From: Bradyrhizobium canariense | GTDB taxonomy: Bacteria > Pseudomonadota > Alphaproteobacteria > Rhizobiales > Xanthobacteraceae | Direction of reading: 5' to 3' | Assembly: GCF_019402665.1 (NCBI RefSeq) | Contig: NZ_VSST01000037.1 | Coordinates: 62,001 to 126,000 of the forward strand | DNA: 64,000 nt | Shown: positions 24,154 through 31,994 of the stretch, in pieces | Layout: the number at the start of each line of letters is the position of its first letter | Numbering within the stretch: position 1 is the first letter of the stretch | Position numbers and translations under genes: made by a program | Notes under the pieces: model-generated | What the model saw: the letters and a program-made list of their open reading frames with translations, nothing else | Database searches by the model: none | Told to the model about the DNA's origin: nothing

Positions 24154-25350
24154 ATGACCAACAAATTCCGCACCCTCGACGACGTCGACGTGAAGGGCAA
24201 ACGCGTCCTGCTGCGCGTCGATCTCAACGTGCCCATGGAGAACGGTCGCGTCAGCGACGCGACCCGGCTCGAGCGCGTCGCGCCGACCATCACCGAAATC
24301 TCCGACAAGGGCGGCAAGGTCATCCTGCTCGCGCATTTCGGCCGGCCGAAAGGGCGCGATGGCAAGGACTCGCTCAAGCCCGTTGCCGAGGCGCTGTCGA
24401 AGGTCGTGAAGAAGCCCGTAGGCTTCGCCGACGACTGCATCGGCGAGCCCGCGGCCAAGGCCGTGGCGGCGCTGAACGACGGCGACATCCTCTGTCTGGA
24501 AAACACCCGCTTCCACAAAGAGGAAGAGAAGAACGATCCGGCCTTTGTCGCGGAGCTCGCAAAACTCGGCGACATCTGGGTCAATGACGCGTTCTCGGCC
24601 GCGCACCGCGCCCACGCCTCGACCGAAGGCCTCGGCCACAAGCTACCCGCCTATGCCGGCCGCACCATGCAGGCCGAACTGGTCGCGCTGGAGAAGGCGC
24701 TGGGCTCACCGACCAAGCCCGTCATCGCGATCATCGGCGGCGCCAAGGTCTCGACCAAGATCGACCTGCTCGAAAACCTCGTGACCAAGGTCGACGCGCT
24801 CGTGATCGGCGGCGGCATGGCCAACACCTTCCTGCACGCCCAGGGCGTCGGCATCGGCAAGTCGCTGGCCGAGAAGGATCTCGCCGCGACCGCGCTGCGC
24901 ATCATGGAAAAGGCGGAAGCCGCCAACTGCGCCATCATCCTGCCGGTCGATGCCACCGTCGCCTATCATTTCGCGGCCAACGCGCCGTCGCACGCCTATG
25001 GCCTCGACGCGATCCCGGCCGACGGCATGATCCTCGACGTCGGTCCGCAGTCGATCGCACGTGTCCACGCCGCGATCGACGATGCGGCGACACTGGTCTG
25101 GAACGGACCGCTCGGTGCCTTCGAGATGCAGCCGTTCGACCGCGGCACGATGTCCGCCGCCAAGCACGCCGCCGAGCGCACCAAGGCCAAGAAGCTGATC
25201 TCGATAGCGGGCGGCGGCGACACCGTCGCGGCCCTCAACCAGGCCCATGTGGCCGGTCAGTTCACCTATGTCTCGACCGCCGGTGGCGCATTTCTTGAAT
25301 GGATGGAAGGCAAGCCCCTGCCCGGCGTCGAAGTTCTGCGCACCAAGTAA
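24154..25350 (+). CDS. pgk: Phosphoglycerate kinase
   Basis: A 398-residue enzyme transferring phosphate between 1,3-bisphosphoglycerate and ADP. The substrate motif is LLRVDLNVPMENGRV, followed by LLAHFGRPKG, GGAKVSTKIDLL and the nucleotide-binding AGGGDTVAAL near the end. The frame is open from 24016 through the upstream repeat, but the family N-terminus and length place the start at ATG 24154 (MTNKFRTLDDVDVKGK). Confidence 0.97.
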   Translation: MTNKFRTLDDVDVKGKRVLLRVDLNVPMENGRVSDATRLERVAPTITEISDKGGKVILLAHFGRPKGRDGKDSLKPVAEALSKVVKKPVGFADDCIGEPAAKAVAALNDGDILCLENTRFHKEEEKNDPAFVAELAKLGDIWVNDAFSAAHRAHASTEGLGHKLPAYAGRTMQAELVALEKALGSPTKPVIAIIGGAKVSTKIDLLENLVTKVDALVIGGGMANTFLHAQGVGIGKSLAEKDLAATALRIMEKAEAANCAIILPVDATVAYHFAANAPSHAYGLDAIPADGMILDVGPQSIARVHAAIDDAATLVWNGPLGAFEMQPFDRGTMSAAKHAAERTKAKKLISIAGGGDTVAALNQAHVAGQFTYVSTAGGAFLEWMEGKPLPGVEVLRTK

Positions 25351-25416
25351 TCGGTCGGCAAGTCGTAGCCGCCTTCAAGCAGTGGCCTTGCAGGCCCAAA
25401 CGGGAGAAAAACACAG

Positions 25417-26484
25417 ATGGCTCGGATCACGTTGCGTCAATTGCTCGACCATGCGGCGGAGAACGATTACGGCGTCCCGGCCTTCAACATCAACAACATG
25501 GAGCAGGCGCTGGCGATCATGGACGCGGCCAACCAGGTCGACGCGCCCGTCATCATCCAGGCTTCGCGCGGTGCGCGCTCCTACGCCAACGACGTCATGC
25601 TCAAGCACATGATGGACGCGGTGACCGAGATCTATCCGCACATTCCGGTCTGCGTGCATCTCGACCACGGCAACGAGCCGGCAACCTGCATGACCGCGAT
25701 CCAGGCCGGCTTCACCTCGGTCATGATGGACGGCTCGCTCAAGGCTGACGGCAAGACCCCCGGCGACTGGGGCTACAATGTCGGCGTCACCAAGACCGTG
25801 ACCGACATGGCCCATCTCGGCGGCATCTCGGTCGAGGGCGAACTCGGCGTGCTCGGCTCGCTCGAAACCGGCATGGGCGACAAGGAAGACGGCCACGGCG
25901 CCGAGGGCAAGCTCAGCCACGACCAGCTCCTGACCAATCCGGATGAAGCCGTGAAGTTCGTCCAGGAGACCCAGGTCGACGCGCTCGCGATCGCGATGGG
26001 GACGTCTCACGGTGCTTACAAATTCACCCGCAAGCCCGACGGCGACATCCTCGCCATGAACGTGATCGAGGAGATCCACCGCAAGCTGCCGAACATGCAT
26101 CTCGTCATGCACGGCTCCTCGTCGGTGCCGCAGGACCTCCAGGACATCATCAACGCCTATGGCGGCAAGATGAAGCCGACCTGGGGCGTGCCTGTCGCCG
26201 AGATCCAGCGCGGCATCAAGAACGGCGTGCGCAAGATCAACATCGACACCGACAACCGCATGGCGATGACCGGGCAGATCCGGAAAGTGCTCAAGGACAA
26301 TCCGGAAGAGTTCGATCCGCGCAAATACCTGAAGCCCGCGATGGAAGCGATGACCAAGCTGTGCAAGCAGCGGCTCCAGGAATTCAATACCGCAGGCCAA
26401 GCCTCCAAGATCAAGAAGGTGCTGACCACGGCCGAGATGGCCAAGCGCTACGCCAAGGGCGAGCTCGCCCCGAAGGTGGCGTAA
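25417..26484 (+). CDS. Class II fructose-bisphosphate aldolase
   Basis: A 355-residue zinc-dependent aldolase of the CbbA/FbaA type. Zn-ligand and active-site regions are seen in VHLDHGNEPATCM, the SVMMDGSLK segment, GTSHGAYKF and LVMHGSSSVPQ; the phosphate loop is near KINIDTDNRMAM. It splits or forms fructose-1,6-bisphosphate in glycolysis, gluconeogenesis or the Calvin cycle. A class I enzyme with the same reaction is encoded immediately downstream. Confidence 0.95.
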   Translation: MARITLRQLLDHAAENDYGVPAFNINNMEQALAIMDAANQVDAPVIIQASRGARSYANDVMLKHMMDAVTEIYPHIPVCVHLDHGNEPATCMTAIQAGFTSVMMDGSLKADGKTPGDWGYNVGVTKTVTDMAHLGGISVEGELGVLGSLETGMGDKEDGHGAEGKLSHDQLLTNPDEAVKFVQETQVDALAIAMGTSHGAYKFTRKPDGDILAMNVIEEIHRKLPNMHLVMHGSSSVPQDLQDIINAYGGKMKPTWGVPVAEIQRGIKNGVRKINIDTDNRMAMTGQIRKVLKDNPEEFDPRKYLKPAMEAMTKLCKQRLQEFNTAGQASKIKKVLTTAEMAKRYAKGELAPKVA

Positions 26485-26501
26485 AGCTGCTCTATCCTCC
26501 T

Positions 26502-26632
26502 CCTCTCCCCGCCCTTCGCGGGGAGAGGGTTGGGGTGAGGGGCTCTCTCCGCAGATGAGATGACTGCGGGACCTGTACCCCCTCACCCGGATCGCAAGGG
26601 CGATCCGACCTCTCCCCGCAGGCGGGGAGAGG
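26502..26632. repeat. Intergenic palindromic element, family E copy 2
   Basis: Two hairpins CCTCTCCCCGCCCTTCGCGG and ACCTCTCCCCGCAGGCGGGG, each able to fold on itself, flank a middle with GGGGTGAGGGG and CCCCTCACCC that can also pair. The element separates the two aldolase genes. Copies of the same family are at 13491 and 31777. Confidence 0.8.
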
Positions 26633-26738
26633 TGAACAAGCCCTCCCCCTTACCCTGCGACGAACGTTAACTCGGCATTTGCCCGAGAACGGTCTATTTT
26701 CACCGGCAAGGGCAGAATCGTTTTGGGAGGACATCTCG

Positions 26739-27764
26739 ATGAATCTGACTGAGCTCAACAGGATCGCGACCGCTCTGGTCGCGCCCGGCAAGGGCATCCT
26801 TGCCGCCGACGAATCCTCCGGCACCATCAAGAAGCGTTTCGACGCGATCGGCGTGGAATCGACCGAGGAGAACCGCCGCGACTATCGCGAGATGCTGTTC
26901 CGCTCGAACGAAGCCATGAGCCGGTACATCTCCGGCGTCATCCTCTATGACGAGACGATCTGGCAGAACGCAAAGGACGGCACGCCCCTGGTCAAGCTGA
27001 TCGAACAGACCGGCGCCATTCCCGGCATCAAGGTCGACGAAGGCACGCAACCCCTGCCGATGTGCCCGGGAGAGCTCGTCACCGTCGGGCTCGACAAGCT
27101 CGCCGAGCGCTTGAAGAAATATTACGAGCGCGGCGCGCGCTTCGCCAAATGGCGCGCGGTGATCGATATCGGCAGCGGCATCCCCTCAATGACCGCGATC
27201 AGCGTCAACGCCCACGCGCTGGCGCGCTATGCAGCGCTGTGCCAGGCCGCGCAGATCGTGCCGATCGTCGAGCCCGAAGTGTTGATGGACGGCGATCACG
27301 ACATCGATCGCTGCTATGAGGTGACGAGCCGTGTGCTCAACAAGACGTTTCAGGAATTGCGCGTGCAGCGCGTCGCGCTCGAGGGCATGGTGCTGAAGCC
27401 GAACATGGCCATCTCCGGCAAAAAATGCCCGAAGCAGGCTTCCATCGAGGAGGTCGCGGAGAAGACGATACGGCTGCTTAGGGCGTGCGTGCCCGCGGCG
27501 GTACCCGGCATCGCCTTCCTCTCCGGCGGCCAGTCGGATGAAGAGGCAACGGCGCATCTCAACTCCATGCACAAGCGCGGGCCCCTGCCCTGGGGCCTGA
27601 CCTTCTCCTACGGTCGCGCACTGCAGGCCGCGCCGCAGAAGGCCTGGTCGGGCAAAGCCGAGAACGTCGCGGCCGGACAAAGCGCATTCAGTCACCGCGC
27701 GCGAATGAATGGCCTCGCCTCCAAAGGCGAATGGCAAAGCAGCCTGGAACAGAAAGCGGCCTAG
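26739..27764 (+). CDS. Class I fructose-bisphosphate aldolase
   Basis: A 341-residue Schiff-base aldolase of the eukaryote-like type. GKGILAADESSGTIKKRF is the diagnostic N-terminal motif and the Schiff-base Lys lies in EGMVLKPNMAISGKK. ATG 26739 follows GGGAGG; the frame open to 26679 is upstream extension. It performs the same reaction as the class II enzyme before it but without metal, so the pair may serve different carbon or metal conditions. Confidence 0.95.
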   Translation: MNLTELNRIATALVAPGKGILAADESSGTIKKRFDAIGVESTEENRRDYREMLFRSNEAMSRYISGVILYDETIWQNAKDGTPLVKLIEQTGAIPGIKVDEGTQPLPMCPGELVTVGLDKLAERLKKYYERGARFAKWRAVIDIGSGIPSMTAISVNAHALARYAALCQAAQIVPIVEPEVLMDGDHDIDRCYEVTSRVLNKTFQELRVQRVALEGMVLKPNMAISGKKCPKQASIEEVAEKTIRLLRACVPAAVPGIAFLSGGQSDEEATAHLNSMHKRGPLPWGLTFSYGRALQAAPQKAWSGKAENVAAGQSAFSHRARMNGLASKGEWQSSLEQKAA

Positions 27765-27767
27765 ATC

Positions 27768-28457
27768 TTGTCGAACAAATCTCCTCCGCCGCGCCCGGCG
27801 CCGCGCCTTTATCTCGCGACGCCTGTCGTCGACGATCCCGCTTCGCTTCTCACGGAGCTGCCCGGTCTGCTCGCCGCCGCCGACGTCGCGGCCGTGCTGC
27901 TGCGCCTGAAGGAGACCGATCAGCGCACCATGATCTCCCGGATCAAGGCGCTAGCGCCGCCGGTTCAGAAAGCGGGCGCCGCGCTGCTCGTCGACGACCA
28001 TCCTGAGCTCGTCGCACGCGGCGGCGCCGACGGTGCGCACCTGCCCGGCATCGCCGCGCTGAAAGAGGCGCTGCCATCGCTCAAGCCCGATCGCATCGCC
28101 GGCGTCGGCGGGCTGACGACGCGGCACCATTCCATGGATGCGGGCGAGATCGGCGCCGATTACGTCTTGTTCGGCGAGCCCGACGCAAAGGGCCAGCGGC
28201 CGTCGTCGCAAGCGATCGCCGAACGGCTGGACTGGTGGGCCGAGCTGTTCGAGCCGCCCTGCGTCGGCTTTGCCCTGTCGTTGGAGGAGGCCCGCGAATT
28301 CGCCGCCAGCGGCGCCGATTTCGTGCTGGTGGACGACTTGATCTGGGCCGATCCGCGCGGACCCAAGGCCGCGCTGGTCGAGATCGACGCTGCGATCAAG
28401 AATGCTCATGCGACGGCGCTTGCGGGCCAAAATCCTGCGGGTCAGGAGCACGGCTAG
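27768..28457 (+). CDS. Thiamine-phosphate-synthase-like TIM-barrel protein
   Basis: A 229-residue protein starting with TTG only three bases after the aldolase stop, so it is likely co-translated. The ThiE/TenI fold is suggested by RLYLATPVVDD, ALLVDDHPELVARGGADGAHLPG, an AGVGGLTTRHHSMDAGEIGADYVLFG stretch, and FVLVDDLIWAD. It is divergent from canonical ThiE, so its substrate is uncertain; synthesis of thiamine phosphate is the family reaction, and a transketolase cofactor link is suggestive but not proof. Confidence 0.75.
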   Translation: MSNKSPPPRPAPRLYLATPVVDDPASLLTELPGLLAAADVAAVLLRLKETDQRTMISRIKALAPPVQKAGAALLVDDHPELVARGGADGAHLPGIAALKEALPSLKPDRIAGVGGLTTRHHSMDAGEIGADYVLFGEPDAKGQRPSSQAIAERLDWWAELFEPPCVGFALSLEEAREFAASGADFVLVDDLIWADPRGPKAALVEIDAAIKNAHATALAGQNPAGQEHG

Positions 28458-28465
28458 CGCCCGTC

Positions 28466-29560
28466 ATGAAGCTCCCGCGCATCACCATCCTGGCCACGCT
28501 GCTGCTCACAGTGCCCGCGGCCGCGCAGCTCCAGATCACGCCGCCCGTGGCAACGCCAAGCCCTTCGGCCGAGAAAACCAAGGACAAGCCGAAGGCCACG
28601 CCGCACACCATCACCAAGAAGAAGGAAGCGGCGCCGGCAACCAAATCCTCGGCGTCGCCCAAACCTTCAGCCTCCCCAAAGCAGGCTCCTGCCGCGACCG
28701 TGATCCCTGCGCCTCCGACCGACAATCCCAACGTCGATCTGGTGTACGGCGCCTATCAGCGCGGCCAGTACAAGACCGCCTTCGAACTCGCCACCGCCCG
28801 TGCCGAAACCGGCGATGCCAAGGCGATGACCATGCTGGGTGAGCTCTATTCCAATGCCATGGGAATCCGGCGCGACTACGCCAAGGCGCTGCAATGGTAC
28901 AAGCGCGCCTCCGACGCCGGCGACCGCGAGGCGATGTTCGCGCTCGCTATGCTCAGAATGTCCGGCCGCGGCGGCCCGGTCGACAAAAACGAGGCGGTCA
29001 AGCTGATGGCGTCCGCCGCCAAGCTCGGCGAGCCCAAGGCGGCCTATAACCTCGCGCTGCTCTATCTCGACGGCCAGACCCTGCCGCAGGACGTCAAGCG
29101 CTCCGCCGAGCTGCTGCGCCAGGCGGCTGATGCCGGCCTGCCCGAGGCGCAATACGCGCTCGCGACCTTCTACAAGGAAGGCACCGGCGTGCCGAAGGAT
29201 TTGGAACGGGCGGTGCGTCTGCTCCAGGTCGCCACGCTGACCGACAATGTCGATGCCGAGGTCGAATACGCCATCGCGCTGTTCAACGGCACCGGCACGC
29301 CGAAGAACCAGCCGGCGGCCGTAGCCCTGCTCCGCAAGGCCTCCCGCCAGGGCAGCGCGATCGCGCAGAACCGGCTGGCCTGGGTGCTGATCAACGGCAT
29401 GGGCACGGCCGTGGACAAGGTCGAGGGCTTCAAATGGCATCTGGTGGCCAAGACCGCCGGCAAGGGCGATCCGGAGCTGGACAAGCAATTGTCGGATTTG
29501 CCGGCCGAGGACCGGGCCAAGGCCGAGGCCGCCGCCAGGAAATGGCTCGGGGCCAAATGA
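28466..29560 (+). CDS. Exported Sel1-repeat protein
   Basis: A 364-residue protein. A signal peptide (MKLPRITILATLLLTVPAAA) is followed by a Lys/Pro/Ser/Ala-rich linker (about 35-85) and then about six Sel1/TPR-like repeats (for example AMTMLGELYSNAMGIRRDY, AMFALAMLRMSGRGGPVDKN). Sel1 repeats form scaffolds for protein binding, often in envelope or signalling complexes. Partners are unknown. It lies between the ThiE-like gene and suhB with short gaps, so co-transcription is likely. Confidence 0.88.
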   Translation: MKLPRITILATLLLTVPAAAQLQITPPVATPSPSAEKTKDKPKATPHTITKKKEAAPATKSSASPKPSASPKQAPAATVIPAPPTDNPNVDLVYGAYQRGQYKTAFELATARAETGDAKAMTMLGELYSNAMGIRRDYAKALQWYKRASDAGDREAMFALAMLRMSGRGGPVDKNEAVKLMASAAKLGEPKAAYNLALLYLDGQTLPQDVKRSAELLRQAADAGLPEAQYALATFYKEGTGVPKDLERAVRLLQVATLTDNVDAEVEYAIALFNGTGTPKNQPAAVALLRKASRQGSAIAQNRLAWVLINGMGTAVDKVEGFKWHLVAKTAGKGDPELDKQLSDLPAEDRAKAEAAARKWLGAK

Positions 29561-29645
29561 CTTGACGTTGAGGCCCCCGCAGGGCACCCCATCCCTCAAA
29601 CAGGTGCGATTTCGCGCCATTTCCCCCGATCAAGACCGGAAGCTC

Positions 29646-30431
29646 ATGCTGTATTCCGCAACTATCAACGTCATGGTCAAGGCCGCGCGCCGCGCCGGCC
29701 GCAGCCTCAAGCGCGATCTCGGCGAGATCGAGCATCTCCAGGTCTCGCTGAAGGGGCCGGCGAATTTCGTCTCGCTGGCCGACAAGCGCGCCGAGGAGAT
29801 CCTCTACCAGGACCTCGCCAAGGCGCGGCCCGGTTACGGCTTCATCGGCGAGGAAGGCGGCACGCGCGAGGGCTCCGACAAGAGCCACACCTGGATCGTC
29901 GATCCGCTCGACGGCACCACCAACTTCCTGCACGGCATCCCGCAATTCGCGATCTCGATCGGGCTTTCGCGCGAAGGCACGATCATCGCCGGCGTGATCT
30001 ACAATCCCGCCAATGACGAGCTCTACATTGCCGAGCGCGGCAAGGGCGCCTTCCTCAACGACCAGCGCCTGCGCGTGGCCGGCCGCCGCCAGCTCAACGA
30101 ATGCGTGGTGGCCTGCGGCCTGCCCCATATCGGCCGCGGCGACCACGAGGAATTCCGCCGCGAGATGACCGCGATGCAAGAGCGCGTCGCCGGCCTGCGC
30201 CGCTTCGGCGCCGCCTCCCTCGACCTCGCCTTCGTCGCGGCGGGCCGCCTCGACGGCTATTGGGAGCGCAATTTGCAATCCTGGGACATCGCGGCAGGCA
30301 TGATCATGCTGCGCGAGGCCGGCGGCACGATCACCGACATCGACACGCCGGGCGATGCCCTGGTGACGGGCAATGTCGTGTGCGGGAATGAGTTCGTGCA
30401 CGGGGAATTGGCGAAGATTTTGCGGAAGTAG
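29646..30431 (+). CDS. suhB: Inositol-1-monophosphatase family protein
   Basis: A 261-residue Mg/Li-sensitive phosphatase. Metal motifs GFIGEEGG, DPLDGTTNFLHGIPQF and WDIAAGMIMLREAGG are intact. ATG 29646 (MLYSATINVMVKAARRAGR) is preferred to the upstream frame start at 29562. Family members hydrolyse inositol monophosphate and, as SuhB, can also act in rRNA transcription; which applies here is not known. It is convergent with the ATPase gene 33 bp downstream. Confidence 0.92.
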   Translation: MLYSATINVMVKAARRAGRSLKRDLGEIEHLQVSLKGPANFVSLADKRAEEILYQDLAKARPGYGFIGEEGGTREGSDKSHTWIVDPLDGTTNFLHGIPQFAISIGLSREGTIIAGVIYNPANDELYIAERGKGAFLNDQRLRVAGRRQLNECVVACGLPHIGRGDHEEFRREMTAMQERVAGLRRFGAASLDLAFVAAGRLDGYWERNLQSWDIAAGMIMLREAGGTITDIDTPGDALVTGNVVCGNEFVHGELAKILRK

Positions 30432-30464
30432 GCCGCAGTAGCACGACAGCTCGATCTACGACGG

Positions 30465-31607
30465 TTAAGAATCGTCGTCCTCGTCGGATTCCTCGTCGTC
30501 CTCGTCGTCGCGATATTCACCGCCGATGGTCAGGCCCTCGATCGCCGTGGCGCCCTTCGACTTGATCACCCGGCGGAGCGGGACCGAACTCTCGCTTCGC
30601 AGCGCGTCCATCAACTGTTCCGAATGGGTGACGATCCAGATGTCGGCGCGGCGTGATGCCTTGGCGATGAGCCGGGCCAGCGGCGCCAGCAGCGACGGAT
30701 GCAGGCTGGTCTCGGGTTCGTTCAGCGCAATGAACGGCGGCAGCCGATAGCCCATGAACACCGCGAGCAGGCAGATGTATTTCAGCGTCCCATCGGATAG
30801 TTCATGCGCCCTGAACGGCCGCGGCATATCCGGCAATTGCAGATCGAATTCACACCTGCCATTTTCTTCCCATGCGCGGAGTTCGGCATCCGGGAATGCA
30901 TCCTGTATCGCGTCCTGCAGGTCGTTGGCGTCTTCCCGAATGACATAGAGGGTCGCCAGGGTGGCCGCCAAATCGATTCCATCGGCGCTGAGCGAGGGCG
31001 TCGCGATCGCGAGACAAGGCTTTCGTATCGGTGACGCCGGATCAGTGCGGAAGTCATGATAGAATCGCCAGCCCAGCATCGCATTTCTGATCAGGTCGAT
31101 TTCCGGACATTGCTTGCCATCGGAAAAAGCCGCAAGCGCGGTCTCTGACGGCAGCACCGCATCCTTGTGAGCGTTCCAGGCGCCGCTCTCGCCACGGACG
31201 CTGATGAGCGAATTGATCCGCTCCATCAGCTTGACCGTGCGTTTGCCGCGTGTCGTTTCGATCGTTTCAGCCTTGATCATCGGCTCGCCGGAAAACGCGG
31301 CCTGAAGCGGGCTCGGAAACCCGAGCTCGATGGAATACCTCATGCTGTCGAATGTGGCCGACAGCCGCAGCCGCCCGTCTTCGCCCTTTTTGCGAATGCC
31401 GGACCAGCAGACCGAATTCAATCCGCCTTCATCGGCGATCGTGCGGGTGATTTGACCGGTCGCCGCGTCGCGCAGCAGCGACAAGGACTTGTAGAGATTG
31501 GATTTGCCGACGCCATTTTCACCGACAAACACCGACAAGGGATGGATGGGTATGGAGAGCCGCCGAATGGAGCGATAGTTCGAGATCGCAATTTCGGTCG
31601 GACGCAT
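30465..31607 (-). CDS. RecF/OLD-like AAA-family ATPase with an acidic tail
   Basis: A 380-residue ABC-type ATPase. It begins MRPTEIAISNYRSIRRLSI, a typical SMC/RecF-like N-terminus, with Walker A GENGVGKSN, Walker B FIALNEPETSLHP and H-loop IVTHSEQL. No TOPRIM or nuclease domain follows; the last ~20 residues are mostly Asp and Glu. The start at 31607 is chosen by this N-terminus; the frame runs open to 31709. Functions of this group range from DNA repair to phage defence. No partner gene is adjacent, so the role is unknown. Confidence 0.85.
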   Translation of the reverse strand: MRPTEIAISNYRSIRRLSIPIHPLSVFVGENGVGKSNLYKSLSLLRDAATGQITRTIADEGGLNSVCWSGIRKKGEDGRLRLSATFDSMRYSIELGFPSPLQAAFSGEPMIKAETIETTRGKRTVKLMERINSLISVRGESGAWNAHKDAVLPSETALAAFSDGKQCPEIDLIRNAMLGWRFYHDFRTDPASPIRKPCLAIATPSLSADGIDLAATLATLYVIREDANDLQDAIQDAFPDAELRAWEENGRCEFDLQLPDMPRPFRAHELSDGTLKYICLLAVFMGYRLPPFIALNEPETSLHPSLLAPLARLIAKASRRADIWIVTHSEQLMDALRSESSVPLRRVIKSKGATAIEGLTIGGEYRDDEDDEESDEDDDS

Positions 31608-31776
31608 GACGTGCTCTCGATCGGCGGGATGCCAGGGTATTCGCGGCGTGGTGCGAATACGTTGTTCAATCCAGGGATGCAGTCTGGATTGAGGCCTCCG
31701 AGAAATCAAGCCGAGGGATCCGGCGTTCAGTCAGGGCAATCGCATATGGTGCACGAGGACCACGCGGCTTGCTCCG

Positions 31777-31941
31777 CCTCTCCCGCTTGCGGGAGAGGCC
31801 GACGCGCCCCGGGCGATGCGAAGCATCGTCCCGCGCGCGGCGGGTGAGGGCTCTCACCACACGGGGGCATCCTCCGCAATTCTCGACAATCCCGACGCGG
31901 AGACACCCCCACCCCAACCCTCCCCCGCAAGCGGGAGAGGG
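31777..31941. repeat. Intergenic palindromic element, family E copy 3
   Basis: It starts with the hairpin CCTCTCCCGCTTGCGGGAG and ends with a mirrored CCCCCGCAAGCGGGAGAGG; the middle holds GGCGGGTGAGGGCTCTCACC and CCCCCACCCCAACCCTC. It fills most of the gap (31608-31994) between the ATPase start and the RND pump stop. No gene is seen in this gap. Confidence 0.8.
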
Positions 31942-31994
31942 AGCCCACTGCCGATGCCGCCGCACGTGCGCGCCATATGCGATTTCCCGGCCGT

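Noticed and set aside
30465..31607. ATPase as part of a Gabija, Septu or retron system
   Set aside because: No TOPRIM domain, HNH nuclease, helicase or reverse transcriptase gene is adjacent; the neighbours are suhB and an RND pump.
26502..31941. Family E repeats as insertion-sequence ends
   Set aside because: No transposase frame lies between or beside the copies and their lengths differ too much for terminal repeats of one element.
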